Part shown: positions 43,620-54,230 of the stretch, piece after piece
How the letters are laid out: the number at the start of each line of letters is the position of its first letter
Numbering within the stretch: position 1 is the stretch's first letter
NCBI GenBank assembly: GCA_029204225.1
Contig: CM055094.1
Span: 32,477,841 to 32,541,840 of the forward strand
Length of the DNA stretch: 64,000 nt
Direction: 5' to 3'
DNA from: Diphasiastrum complanatum
Lineage: Eukaryota; Streptophyta; Lycopodiopsida; Lycopodiales; Lycopodiaceae
Translations under genes and position numbers: made by a program
The notes under the pieces: model-generated
Seen by the model: the letters and a program-made list of their open reading frames with translations, nothing else
Databases searched by the model: none
Told to the model about the DNA's origin: nothing

Positions 43620-44110
43620 AATCCTCGCAGACAGCAAAATTTTCAGTTCCAGTGGTCAAGAACTCTCGCAGAGGATTCTAAAGTTCCATCTCAGTGAGAC
43701 CAGGACACAGAAGAGCTTGCAAGAGTTAGTTTGATTCCAGTGAGAAGAAAATTGGATTTAAGTTCAAAAAAATCATAAAAAGTGAAGATCCAGTAAATCC
43801 TTCCAATAAGAACTCTCGCAGATCCTCTCAATCAATTTAAAATGATATATTCCATCAGTGATGAAGCCTGTGAGAGTTAGTTTTGAGATTTGGTGAAGAT
43901 CAAGCAAAAAAAGTGGTTTTGAACTCTCGCAGACAGTGAAATTTTCACTTCTTGCGAGAGTTAACTCTCGCAGAGAATTCTATAGTGAGATCTGATTCAG
44001 ATCCAGCTATTGTGGGCCTTGCGAGAGTTACTTCCCAAGCATCTAAGAGATATCATGTTTTTTATCTACAAAAACAGCTAAAAAACCCTCGCACAGCCAA
44101 CCCTCGCACA
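43620..44110. repeat. AACTCTCGCAG direct/inverted motif cluster
   Basis: Exact aactctcgcag at 43661, 43811, 43922 and 43963. Inverted tgcgagagtt at 43953 and 44020, with decayed copies near 43718 and 43868. At 43953-43972 the two orientations fuse into the perfect palindrome TGCGAGAGTTAACTCTCGCA. cgcagacag..aaattttca occurs at 43627 and 43929. Related ccctcgcaca is at 44084 and 44100. No coding frame. Confidence 0.85.
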
Positions 44111-44139
44111 AGAGAATAAAACCAAGGCGATCAAGGGAA

Positions 44140-44275
44140 AGTTAAAATTCACAGGCGAAGGTCCTTATCGAATCAAGAAAATTCTTAATCATGGAGCCAT
44201 GAATTTAGAAAAGCTAGATGGGACACCATTCGATACACCCATCAACGGTAGCCGGTTGCACAAGTATTGGCCACC
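44140..44275 (+). pseudogene. Gypsy pol C-terminal tail
   Basis: Reads FTGEGPYRIKKILNHGAMNL followed by EKLDGTPFDTPINGSRLHKY. GPY.I...L..GA..L...DG......I.G..L..Y is the post-integrase C-terminus of non-chromodomain Ty3/gypsy elements. No other part of this copy was found. Confidence 0.7.
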
Positions 44276-44279
44276 GTAG

Positions 44280-44762
44280 TAAGAGAGATTCAGATTGGTG
44301 ATGGCACGTTACGAAAAGCTGTTCAGCCAAACCATCACCACTAGGTCTAGGAAGATCAAGCCAAATCAAGCTAGATCCATCAAGATTCAGCCAGATCTGG
44401 CAAGATCGAGAAAATCCATTAGAATCCAAGGAGGATCCAGATCTAGGTAGGATCCACTCCACTCAGCAATTGATGAACCACTGAGAGAATTCTGGCCGGT
44501 TTTTTGTAAAAGCAGTTTGAAGTCGTTTATGAGCAATTTTCCGTGAATTCTCCTCAGAAGCCACATGCAACGATCGTTCTGATCTTCCCCAAAGCTCCGA
44601 TCGAGGGAACTTTGTTGTCTTCTGCCATCCGCGGAGTGCCGATACCCCGTATGGAGTCCTCTCTCCTAAAATGCTTCTCGTGCCATTTTTTCTAGTGAAA
44701 GACGCTATCCCATAGGTCCACCAGATCATGCATACCTGCATAACTCTGCCGCTCTGATACCA
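44280..44762 (-). mobile_element. LTR-element leader with PBS (44751-44762)
   Basis: Plus-strand gctctgatacca at 44751-44762 is the complement of an exact tRNA-Met PBS TGGTATCAGAGC, so a minus-strand element starts here. The leader to its left is open in places but carries no recognisable domain. The LTR to the right (from about 44763) does not show a clean TG start. Confidence 0.5.
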
Positions 44763-45770
44763 AGTTAAAATTTCATTAGCATTTAGTGCAATATGCAGAT
44801 CACATCAAACAATCACCATAGCCACTCCTCACAAGCTCTCAAAGATGGCAAATCAAAAGTTAATAGAAACATTGTACATATAGAAAATCCACAACTTGCA
44901 TGAAAAAGAAAGGTGTCCTAAAATTGACCTACCACTTGCCAATTTGACCGACAAACTCAAGTTATGCCCCTGAGTATAGCAAGTACCAGAAGTGACACTG
45001 TACATGATAATTTCCTATGTGTGGCTACTCGGCTAACCCAAATAGCCGACTATGGGACAAGTGCCCCCGACTGATATAATGATAGTGGGTCACGTCCCGA
45101 TCACTACTGAAGATAGTAAACTGACTAACTGTACATTTATTACAATATCACATTTGAAGCTTATAATAATGAATCAGATCAAAACTGATTTCTAACTCAT
45201 TGCTAGTTTTTCGGCACACTACATCATGCATACTAGTGCACTAATCAATTTACAATATGTAAATGAAGCAATCTTTCAAGCGATGGTTATCAATGTGCTG
45301 CCTTCTAGTTTTCAGCGCACTACATCATGTATACTTGTGCATGAATCCAATATATGTGAAGTTGTCAATCACACAACAGTAATCAAAGACCATCGTTGGC
45401 CAACAATGCTCTAATACAAAGCATATACTTGTGCAAACCAGATTATATAAAGTTCATATGTGTTGTATGCTAGAAACGGACAATAGCAAAAATCATTTGT
45501 GCTAGTTGTTCGGGCTCCCAATCACAAAGTTGATGGTAGTATGTCTATACGTAATCTGAAATGTATAACAACAACGAAATAATGAAAACTGCAAGTAGTG
45601 CGCATTCATTCCTACAAGAGTGCCTGAACAATGCGATTGATTTTGTAGTAGATGGGTGCTACCAAACATTCATAAGGACTTCGAAAGCATAGTGAGGAAG
45701 AAGAAGAGAAGAATGGAGAGAGGGTGGAGAAAGCTCAAAGAATGGCAGTGTATAAATAGCTAAAACGTAA
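44763..45770. other. Unassigned, possibly LTR sequence
   Basis: AT-rich. Two related phrases, tttttcggcacactacatcatgcatact and gttttcagcgcactacatcatgtatact (near 45208 and 45308, within about 100-bp units), form a diverged tandem repeat. No gene. A TATA-like tataaatag occurs at 45751. Confidence 0.45.
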
Positions 45771-45776
45771 GCTTAC

Positions 45777-45848
45777 CATGAAACTAAGACTCTCAGGTCA
45801 GACAAGGGTGGTGAGTATATTTTTGAAGAGTTCAAAGATCTTTGCAAC
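45777..45848 (+). pseudogene. Copia integrase fragment fused in frame to gypsy zinc knuckle
   Basis: Reads ETKTLRSDKGGEYIFEEFKD then LC. K.LRSD.GGEY....F...C is the second catalytic-Asp region of Ty1/copia integrase, not a gypsy gag sequence. The frame continues without a stop into the gypsy knuckle at 45852. Confidence 0.8.
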
Positions 45849-45851
45849 GCA

Positions 45852-46304
45852 TGTTTCTTCTGCAATAAACCCGGGCACTGTGCCAAACAGTGCCCCGAAC
45901 GGAAAGCAAAGTCGTCAAGTTTCATGACTGTGGATTTATCGGCAGGTAAATTGAAAGTCAATTTGTCGAATAATTGTGACTGTACTTGTAACTTTAGTTC
46001 ACTCTCTTTCAAGCCTAATGAATTATTTCGTGTGAGAGGCAATATTTTAGGGAAAGACGTGAATGTGCTATTTAGTTCAGGTAGTACTCACAATTTTTTG
46101 AATGCTCGACTTGTGCAGAAGCTCCGAGTGCCCACCATGGCCAGTGATCACCATTACGTGGTCCGTCTTGCCACAGGGTCGTACACTGAGATTTGGGATG
46201 TCCAAGTCTCAAACTTAGAGCTTCAGATGCAGGATTATGTTGAGTCGTTGGATTTCCATATCATGAATCTGGACCGGACTGATGTGATTTTGGGCTATGA
46301 ATGA
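45852..46304 (+). pseudogene. Gypsy element D gag knuckle and protease
   Basis: CFFCNKPGHCAKQC (45852-45893) is a CX2CX4HX4C knuckle. After a Ser/Cys-rich linker the protease reads VLFSSGSTHNFLNARLVQKL: the catalytic Asp of D-S-G is Ser. It continues GSYTEIWDVQVSNLELQ and DVILGYE, with a TGA at 46302 in place of Trp. The order and wording closely match gypsy A. Confidence 0.88.
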
Positions 46305-47370
46305 TTTTTTGGCAAATCAGACTCTTTAGAGATAGATTTTAAAAATCATTCTATGGTATTTAAAGATAAGTTTGATCAAATTGTCTCAATTTCTGGAGAG
46401 ACCGATGTACTTCCATCGCCGATGATTTCCTTGGCTGAATTAATTGAGAAACTTCATGATTTTGAGTACGAACTCTTTCACTTGCTTTTGAAATCTCATA
46501 TGCATTGTGATGTTGGGGATGTGAATGTGTTTTCATGCTTTAACACCGAAAATTCGCATTAGGAACAACAGCTTTTGCAAGATTCAAAGCAAGAGTTTAG
46601 TGAAGTTTTTCCGAAGCAGCTACCTTATGGACTACCACCCGCTCGGTCGGTGGATCATAAGATAGATCTTTTGCCCGATAGCCATCTTATCTTCAGACAA
46701 TCATATCGGTTTAGTCAGAAGGAAGAGGAGAAAGTGGCTAGGCAGATCGAGGAGTATCTTAGGATGGGACACATAAGACCTAGTAAATCTCCATGGGGAG
46801 CACTTGTCCTTCTTAAGAGTAAGAAAGATGGGAGTTTCTGACTATGTGTAGATTACAAGGGACTGAACAAACTAACAGTTAAAAATAAATACTCGTTGCC
46901 CAGGATGGACGATCTCATAGATCGATTGAATGGAGCTAAATACTTCACGAAAATTGATCTACGTACGGGATACCATTAGATTAGGATACATCCAGAAGAT
47001 GTATCTAAAATCAGTTTTAGGACCAGGTTTGGCCACTACGAGTTTTTGGTATTGCCCTTTGGTTTGACAAATCCAACAAATGATGAACGATTTGTTTTGT
47101 CCATATTTTGGGAAGTTCGTAGTAGTGTTTCTGGACGATATTCTGATCTATAGCAGAACACTCAAAGAGCACGCTAAGCATCTCCGTACTGTCTTACGTA
47201 TCTTAAGACAATAGAAGCTTTATGCGAAAGAATCAAAGTGTGAATTCTTCAAGAAGGAACTTCTTTACCTTGGTCATAAGATTACCTCCTTTGGGATCAA
47301 GATTCACGAAGAAAAGGTGAAGATGGTAGTGGAATGGCCAATTCCTAAAACGGTGCGTGAACTTAATTCT
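46305..47370 (+). pseudogene. Gypsy D reverse transcriptase
   Basis: After a linker (stop at 46560) comes FSEVFPKQLPYGLPPARSVD, IRPSKSPWGALVLLKSKKDG, then, beyond a TGA at 46839, [32 protein letters not shown], stop at 46977, [19 protein letters not shown] small deletion near 47080 shifts the frame to [15 protein letters not shown], keeping the catalytic DD. It continues to LYLGHKITSFGIKIHEEKVK. Non-functional. Confidence 0.93.
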
Positions 47371-47990
47371 TCTTAGGTTTCACTATGTGTTTTCGTAGAT
47401 TTGCAGCGGAGTACTCGAAGATTGCTGCACCTCTCAACAATATGTTGAAAGGAGTGAAAAGCCGCAAAGGTAGGCCAAGTCCTCCTATTAGATGGAATGA
47501 GAAATTGGATGAGAGTTTTCGCAAACTCAAACTTCTAATTGCCTCAGTTCCAGTTTTGAGGATAGCGGATCCAGATTTGTCGTTCGTCGTTAACATTGAC
47601 GTGAGTGATACGACTATTGGAGATGTTCTCTTACAAGAAAGTCAGCCCGTTGCCTTTGAGAGTAAGAAACTAATCGACGCACAGGTCAGGTACACCACTC
47701 AGGAAAAAGAGCTTTTTGCTGTGATCCATGCTTTGAAATCATGGAGGCATTACCTGTACGGTAATAAATTCATGGTTAATACGGATCATCAACCTTTAAA
47801 GTATTTTTGTAATCAAAAAGATTTGTGAGGTCATAAGGCCAGATGGGCAGAACTCATGCAAGAGTTTGACTTTGAAGTGCGGTATATCAGGGGCTCATCT
47901 AATCAGTTGGCTGATGCACTTAGTCAAATTGGTGAAGTGAACGAACTTTCCTTCACTGAGATCAGTACGAGCTTTTATCTCTCCCTGAGA
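47371..47990 (+). pseudogene. Gypsy D RNase H
   Basis: VVNIDVSDTTIGDVLLQESQ (DAS variant), PVAFESKKLIDAQVRYTTQE, KELFAVIHALKSWRHYLYGN, NTDHQPLKYFCNQKDL, stop at 47826, GHKARWAELMQEFDFEVRYI, ADALSQIGEVNELSF. Open from 47385 to 47825. It degrades the RNA strand during reverse transcription in active relatives. Confidence 0.93.
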
Positions 47991-48079
47991 GGTCTTTATG
48001 AGAAAGACCCACATTTTGGACCAATTTGGAATAGGGTTCTAGCAGTTTCATCAAGTAGGACTGATGATCATGGTGATCA

Positions 48080-48985
48080 GTCTGGGGGGAAGGATATAAA
48101 GTGTACTGATGACTTCTCTATCCGTAATGGACTTTTGTTCAGGAAAGGGAAGGTTTGTGTGCCTGATGTGGATGTTGTTAAGAATAAAATTCTTCATGAA
48201 TGTCATGACTCACCATGCGCAGGACATCCCGGCATACATCGTACATTGGATTTGGTACAAAGGAATTTTTATTGGCCAAAACTCAAGCCCTTTGTAGAAT
48301 CTTATGTGGTCAAGTGTGAACAATGCCAGTTGAATAAAGCTAAACGCCATAAGGCGGGCGGTTTGTTGCATCCACCGGATATCCCTGATAAGAGATGGGA
48401 TAGTATTTCCATGGATTTCGTGGGTGGGTTACCACGGACGAATAAACAACATGACGCAATTTGGGTTGTGGTCGACCGTCTTACCAAATTGGCTACGTTT
48501 ATTCTGGTAAAGACCACCGTGAAGGCTTCTAATTTAGCTCAGATATTTGTAGAGAGTTTGTTTAGGCTTTACGAATTACCAAGTGATATTGTGATCGATC
48601 GCGATCCGAAGTTCACCGGTCACTTTTGATCAGCCGTATTTGCTAAACTAGAGACGACACTGAGCTTGGATTCCTCTGATCATCTTGAGACGGATGGACA
48701 GACAGAAAGAACAAATCAGACGATGGAACAAATGCTTTGGGCATATGTTTTGAGACGACAATTTGATTGGGAAAAGTACCTTCCATTGATCGAGTTTGCC
48801 TATAATAGTAGTAAGCATTCAGCTACCGGTTATAGCCCGTTTATGCTTATGTATAGTTTTGAGCCTAGGTCACCCATCGCAGTTGAGACTCGGACGATCA
48901 AGTTTCAGAAAGTAGCGGATTTTTTACACGATATGCAGGAAATGCTACGGATTGCGCATGAAAATATCCAGAGTGCCTAGGATAG
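48080..48985 (+). pseudogene. Gypsy D integrase
   Basis: Zinc domain HECHDSPCAGHPGIHRTLDL ... CEQC. The catalytic core has SISMDFVGGLPRT (first Asp) and DIVIDRDPKFTGHF (second Asp), with a TGA at 48627. The expected third acidic position lies near SSDHLETDGQTERTNQTME. A TAG at 48978 follows ENIQSA. 47856-48626 is a continuous 257-codon frame. Confidence 0.94.
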
Positions 48986-49380
48986 GGACAGACATTATGC
49001 AAATCTGAAAAGATCCCCGAGAGACTTCCAAGTGGGAGATTGGGTATATTTGGGAATCCCGAAGGATTCAAGTGTAATGTGTACCGGCAAGCATTATAAG
49101 TTGTCCCCTAGATATAGAGGACCGTTTAAGATCTTTAAAAAGATCGGATCCTTAGCTTACCGATTGGAACTCCCAAATGGATCGCAAGTTAGACTTGTTG
49201 GATGAATCATCGGGTGTATCTCATCTTGAACTTGAAAATATCTTGGATACAAGGACTAAATGATTGAGAAATTGTATAGTTACCGAGCATCTGGTTCGGT
49301 GGAGGGGATGTACAGATGATGACGATTCCTGGGAACAAGAAGGAAGCTTAAGGAGGAACTTTCCCAGTTTTAAGTTCTGA
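48986..49380 (+). pseudogene. Gypsy D pol C-terminus and chromodomain
   Basis: RDFQVGDWVYLGIPKDS, KLSPRYRGPFKIFKKIGSLA, then a shifted frame with HLVRWRGCTDDDDSWEQEGS, a chromodomain-like RW.G....SWE end. The chromodomain is expected to steer integration toward particular histone marks. This puts element D in the chromovirus group. Confidence 0.85.
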
Positions 49381-49409
49381 GGACATAACCTGAATAAGGG
49401 CGGAAGAAT

Positions 49410-49864
49410 GTCATGCCCATGACTGGTCTCGGGTAGCGTGTCCACGCTAGGGACCGTTAGACCAACAACCCGTAAGTAAATTGTGACTATAAGGGAATTG
49501 GGGAGGCTTATGTGTACATGGTCATAATTAAAGGTTGTAGGCCAAAACACATGGTGGTGGAGTTGGTATGGATCTACCAATGAGTCATTAGGGAACTGGA
49601 TGACGTGGCCCAGATAGGCTGCCGAGGTGTCCAGTGAGGTGTCACAATGCACTACTAGTGGTGTATGAGCCTTGGAGGGTATAAGTATACCTGTTGGGCT
49701 CTCACTAGTGTATGCTTGATTTGTGATGAGTAGCTACATGCTGCTGGTGTGATTCTCTTTCCATGATTTTGATTGATCCATAGCTTGGGGGCTAGATCTG
49801 TACGATCTAGATTTGGTTGGGTTGGTTTAACCTCCACCGGTTCCCATGTGTTGTTGCTTTGTAT
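49410..49864 (+). mobile_element. Gypsy D 3' LTR (right limit approximate)
   Basis: A purine tract aagggcggaagaa precedes TGTCATGCCC at 49410. TATA-like gggtataagtatacc lies at 49677. The TGTCATG start matches the LTR of gypsy B. The end was placed by eye before tggtatgc at 49865. Confidence 0.6.
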
Positions 49865-49941
49865 GGTATGCTTAGACTAGAATCCTATTGTGAGGACCTT
49901 ACACCAGACAGAGGCATCTTTACTTGGTTGAACTTGTACCA

Positions 49942-50535
49942 TCAACGTCTCTTTTTCTTCTTGAGAATTTCTGACAAAGTTAGACCATCCTTCTTGGTGC
50001 TGTTGCATCTTTTTCCTCGCTTCATTGTGCTTGAGGATCCAACAGTCTTTGATGTCATGATTGGATCTTTTGCAGTATTCGCAAAATAGTTTGGTCTTGG
50101 AAAGTTGTTGTTGTCAACTGTGGTGTTGTTGTGGTTGCATTGAGTCTGTCTGCTCAACCTTTGTCTTCTTATCATTGAAGTTCTTCTTCGTGTTACTCGT
50201 TGTAGATAAGCTCTTTCTCCTTACTTCTTCCTACAATAAACTTGTTGTCAGCTTCTAGAGTAATAGCGTAGGAGTATTGCTCAGAAGCAACATTAGATTG
50301 TCGTAGGAGGGTGGAAGACTGGCAAGAAGAGACATTGCAGAGTCTTCTTCCAAAATAGGGGAACCTATGGCAGCTAGTTGATTCAGTAACTGCTTGAACT
50401 CGTTCAAATGATCATTGATTGAGGTGCCTTTGCTTTTCACTATATTCTTGGCCTTGAAATAGATTTTTGGAAAGGTCATGCATTTATAGGCCAAAGTAGA
50501 TATGCACTTTCCATGCTCAGGAAATTTCATAGTAA
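49942..50535 (-). pseudogene. Copia 3 gag with zinc knuckle
   Basis: Minus strand: MTFPKIYFKAKNIVKSKGTS, INDHLNEFKQLLNQLAAIGS, EEDSAMSLLASLPPSYDNLM (UBN2 gag), then, after breaks, CEYCKRSNHDIKDCWILK, a CX2CX4HX4C knuckle near 50.07 kb. The N-terminus is cut at about 50.5 kb, where plus-strand copia RNase H begins. Confidence 0.88.
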
Positions 50536-51292
50536 AGGCATAGATACACCTATGGAGCACACTGTAAAAGTTCCTATTAAAGATGATGAAAAATCCTTTG
50601 AGGACATCACTCTTTATAGGAGTCTTATTGGCTCACTTATTTGGTTAACAGTGACTAAGCCTGATCTAAGCTTTTGTGTTCATAAGCTAAGTCAACACAT
50701 GCAAGATCCAAAGTTATATCATTGGAAGTTGGCTAAAAGAGTCTCGAGGTATATATCTTCTACCTTGGATTATGGACTATACTATGAAGGAGAAGATCTG
50801 ACTTTGATTGCCTTTTCAGATTCAGATTTTGCAAGAGAGAGGTTGGATAGGAAATCCACAAGTGCTTACACTATATTTCTTGGAGGAAATTGGGTTTCTT
50901 GGCTGTCAAAGAAACAGACAACTATTTTCTTATCATCCTGTAAAGCTGAATACAAATCTCTTACAACCACGACAAAGGAGGTTTTATGGATCAAAAGGCT
51001 ACTTTTGGAGCTTAAGTGTTATGCAGATGAAGATTTACCAATTATCAAGAATGATAACATTTCTGCTCAAGCTCTTGCAAATAATCCAGTCTTTCATGCA
51101 AGGAGCAAGCATATTGAAGTGGCTCATCATTTTGTACGAGAAAAAGTCATTCGAAGAGAGATCTCATTAGAGCATGTTTCATCTTCAGATTGTGTTGCAG
51201 ATCTTCTCACCAAGCGTCTACTCAAGAATGTCTTTATGAAGATGAGGTCTAACCTTGGCCTAATTTCGAAATCTATGTTGATAGGAATATAA
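50513..51292 (+). pseudogene. Copia 4 RNase H region, open frame of 259 codons
   Basis: TLYRSLIGSLIWLTVTKPDL and FCVHKLSQHMQDPKLYHWKL (end of RT), then LIAFSDSDFARERLDRKSTS (RNase H Asp), WLSKKQTTIFLSSCKAEYKS (Glu), VFHARSKHIEVAHHFVREKV and DLLTKRL. This is the complete copia RNase H signature without a stop. The rest of the element upstream is missing, so it is a fragment although well preserved. Confidence 0.93.
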
Positions 51293-51293
51293 A

Positions 51294-51306
51294 TTTTAAG
51301 GAGGAG
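51294..51306 (+). other. Polypurine tract, copia 4
   Basis: tttaaggaggag directly before TGTGAAG, placed correctly between RNase H and the LTR. Confidence 0.75.
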
Positions 51307-52002
51307 TGTGAAGATTATTAAAATATTATCTTCCTATCTCGAGTTTGGGGTCATGTCCATGATAATTTCCACTAGAATTCATGTTGTACATATAAGGAGT
51401 GTGAATTGAGCACATATCCTTCTAGTGTAGCTCGGATTTGAGTTAGATAGGTTCAATTATGGTGACATGCAGATGTTTAGATAGCATGCAAAGTCTTACT
51501 GTATGCATGCAAGCCACATGCAACATGCAAAGTAGTTTTTGTGATCTACACATGTCTAGGCTATTTTATGAGTTGACATGCAGTACATGCACCATACATG
51601 CATGCAATTACACATGTGGATCTTTGGTAGGTGAATTAATTCAGTTAAGTGGACTTTCCATGCAACTCCACTGTAGGAATTCGAGTCTCTCTCATGTAGG
51701 GAAAGCTGCGCATGTTTTGCCATATTGTGAATATTGAGATTTTGGTGTTTTGGACTCATTCTCTCTCTACCCGAGTTTTCTACGTATGATTTTCTCTCTC
51801 TACCCGAGAGCAGCCTCTTTTTCCCATACTAAACACTTAGAGTTATTTCTGACATTCATTTCTCATAGTGAATGTATGCCATTGTGCTCTTGCCTTAGAT
51901 TTTTCAAGCATACTGTTCTTTGATAAATCTTGTGCAATCACAACACCTCAGTAAGATCCTGTAGGGTGTGTGGTGAAGTTCACACGTGCTAAAAACTTCA
52001 CA
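51307..52002 (+). mobile_element. Copia 4 3' LTR
   Basis: 696 bp, TGTGAAGATT ... CTTCACA. It is the same family as the LTR at 61221-61904: both begin TGTGAAGA and share tgtgctcttgcctt.gat, ctctctctacc.gag and tgtgcaat.aca phrases near the end. It contains many gcatgcatg runs. Confidence 0.8.
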
Positions 52003-52634
52003 AAAACAAATCATCTTTTGGCAAACTATTAAAAGCTACCCCTATCATGACAAAAAAATATTAACAAAGTGATCTAGATATCACGAGAAGCCTACCACAT
52101 AAACAAGCTACTATGACTTGGATAGAAACCAAACAATTAAGGAAAAATAGAAATCTTGGATCGTTGTACTCAATACAAAGCTTTTGAATTGCTCCTTGGT
52201 GTCTTTGTGTTCCCAAATTGATACAAAGTAGAATGACAATTACATAGCTTGTCACACTTGTCACTTGTAACAATGAACCTATCATTTGCCACCCTCCCGC
52301 TTAGAGCTTGCACCTTTGTCGATTCCAACCTCGATTTAACCTTGTCTAATCTTAGAACTTCTAAAGTTGACCTTCCTATAACTTCCAGCTTGAGATTTGA
52401 GATCTGAAGTTGACCTGAGATCTGAGATAGACTTTGTAGTCTCCTCATGCAGCACAGTTCCTCCTTGTAGCGTCAAATCTTCTTCCACAAAGCTGCCACC
52501 CTTGTAGATGAAAATTGAAATGAGAGTTGACTAGGGAGACTACCTCCACACCTCGAAGATGGTAGAATCAATCTGCATATGATAATTGATCTTGTTCATT
52601 TAGTACCTCCTTGTTCTCTCAAATCTTGAAGCAT
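52003..52634 (-). mobile_element. Copia 5 leader or start of internal region
   Basis: Left of a minus-strand PBS. A frame at 52170-52448 (SLSQISGQLQISNLKLEVIG) is coiled-coil-like but not recognisable. Status unclear. Confidence 0.4.
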
Positions 52635-52646
52635 GCTCTGATAGCA
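52635..52646 (-). other. Primer binding site, copia 5
   Basis: Minus-strand TGCTATCAGAGC, one change from the tRNA-Met PBS, abutting the LTR. Confidence 0.8.
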
Positions 52647-53100
52647 TGTTAGAAAATTGACTTGCTCATAGAAGTTACCTAAGACAAGATTCCTATTGTT
52701 GTTACACAATAGCCATACACATACATGGAAGAGAACACAAACAACAATGATGAAGCAATGATGATGAGATGTACTCCAACTATGCCCCATTGCAAATGGA
52801 CTAGGGCACTGCATACTTATAGACAATATTCTTATGGCAAAAAGCAAAAGCAATCTAAAAGCAACATAAAAGCAATTGCCATACTAATGTCTCTATATAA
52901 GGTAAAACCACTCAACACATAGTAAAACTTGTGCTCCAAATTAAGCACTAGAATCTCAAACTTGTGTCTAACTAAAGTCTAACTTGACTTACTAAATATA
53001 GGTAAAGACCCATAGAATTAGCATGCATGCATGGCCCAATAATGCTAGTTAATCCTAGATGACAACATTAGGGGTAACAATTTGAACATTAACTCTAACA
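52647..53100 (-). mobile_element. Copia 5 5' LTR
   Basis: 454 bp with clean ends: plus strand TGTTAGAAAA ... ACTCTAACA, giving TGTTAG/CTAACA inverted termini. The start resembles the copia 1 LTR (26451). Confidence 0.8.
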
Positions 53101-53555
53101 GAGCTCTCATGTTTACGTTTGCTTTGAGATTAATAAAGTGACGTATTTGCTCAAAAATTTTGTGTATTTACTTAGGTTTTGTGTGCCTGTGTGCAACACC
53201 TTTTACTCGTACAAAGGCTTCCCTAGGAGAATTTGCCTTGAGTAACCTATCTGGTTCATAGAGCTACTCAACATAGATGATGTAGGCAAGGATGTCATAG
53301 AACACAATCTATGCTATGTGTGATAGATTGATAGGGTAAGAGTTTGTGGGTGAGGTCCTTAAAGTTGAGGATTGCACATCTCCTTTGTTATGTTAGGTAC
53401 TAGCCTAGGCTAAACGTTAATATGTTATTCTGTCATATCAACGCACGTGTAGTTCTTGTTTGAGATCTTCATCATATGGATGCATCATGTTTGCAATGTG
53501 AACTACACCTACTCTTGTGCATCAATGAGATGAGTAGGCATGCCGTACCATTAGT
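53101..53555. other. Nothing recognised
   Basis: No domain, repeat or RNA gene seen between the copia LTR and the gypsy protease. Confidence 0.5.
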
Positions 53556-54230
53556 CTATGCTATGGATGCAATTAATTCTCTTAGACTTTGTAGATCAGG
53601 TCGCTCCCCTTTCAAAACATGAGACAAACCCTCATGCTCGAACTTATATACATGAGTCTTAAAGTCTATAGCGGCCTGCTTACTCACATGCCACCACTTA
53701 CCAAGCACAATATCAAACTTAACTAATTTGGTGATCTCAAAGTCTAACTTCTCAGCATAGGTCTGAATGGACAACAATGCCTGAGAGACTCTCCTATCCC
53801 AGATCTCTGTTCCCTTACCATCTGGCATCTCAATTGTATACCGGTTATCCGAAGGCACAGTAGCCAAGTGCAACTTCTTCACCACACAAGAGGTGATAAT
53901 ATTATGGTAAGAGCCGGTGTCAAATAGGACAAGCATATCATGACCTTCCAGCTTCCCTCTCATCCGTATCAGTTCCCTATCTGAAAACTGATAGGCCTCT
54001 TGCGCCTTGGTGGAAAGAAAACAAACTGGTGCCTCTGGAAAAAGCTTTTGCACCGAAATAGTCATGACACGTCTAGCGTCATCATCATCACTGACCAACA
54101 GATCATCCAGGATAGATTCATCCTTGCCCTCCTCTTGACACTGCTGTAAAACATGGAGCTTCTTGCCCGTGCGTCGAGGACAATCTTTGAACAAATGTTT
54201 GCCAAGGCAGAAGAAACAAAGCCTTCCTTT
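53556..54230 (-). pseudogene. Gypsy element E protease and gag zinc knuckle
   Basis: Minus strand: CFFCLGKHLFKDC near 54.2 kb is a knuckle with one residue missing before His (CX2CX3HX4C). Then VLFDTGSYHNIITSCVVKKL is a protease with intact D-T-G, followed by GTEIWDRRVSQALLSIQ and FDIVLGKWW. This block is open for 212 codons (53556-54194). RT does not follow, so the element is truncated at about 53.55 kb. Confidence 0.9.

Noticed and set aside
43620-44110. CRISPR-like array
   Set aside because: Motif spacing and orientation are irregular and the setting is a plant nuclear genome.
44214-44741. Two adjacent minus-strand frames of 82 and 92 codons
   Set aside because: They lie in the leader of an LTR element next to its PBS and show no recognisable domain.
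50513-51292. 259-codon intact frame as a host gene
   Set aside because: It carries the complete copia RNase H signature and is followed by a polypurine tract and LTR.
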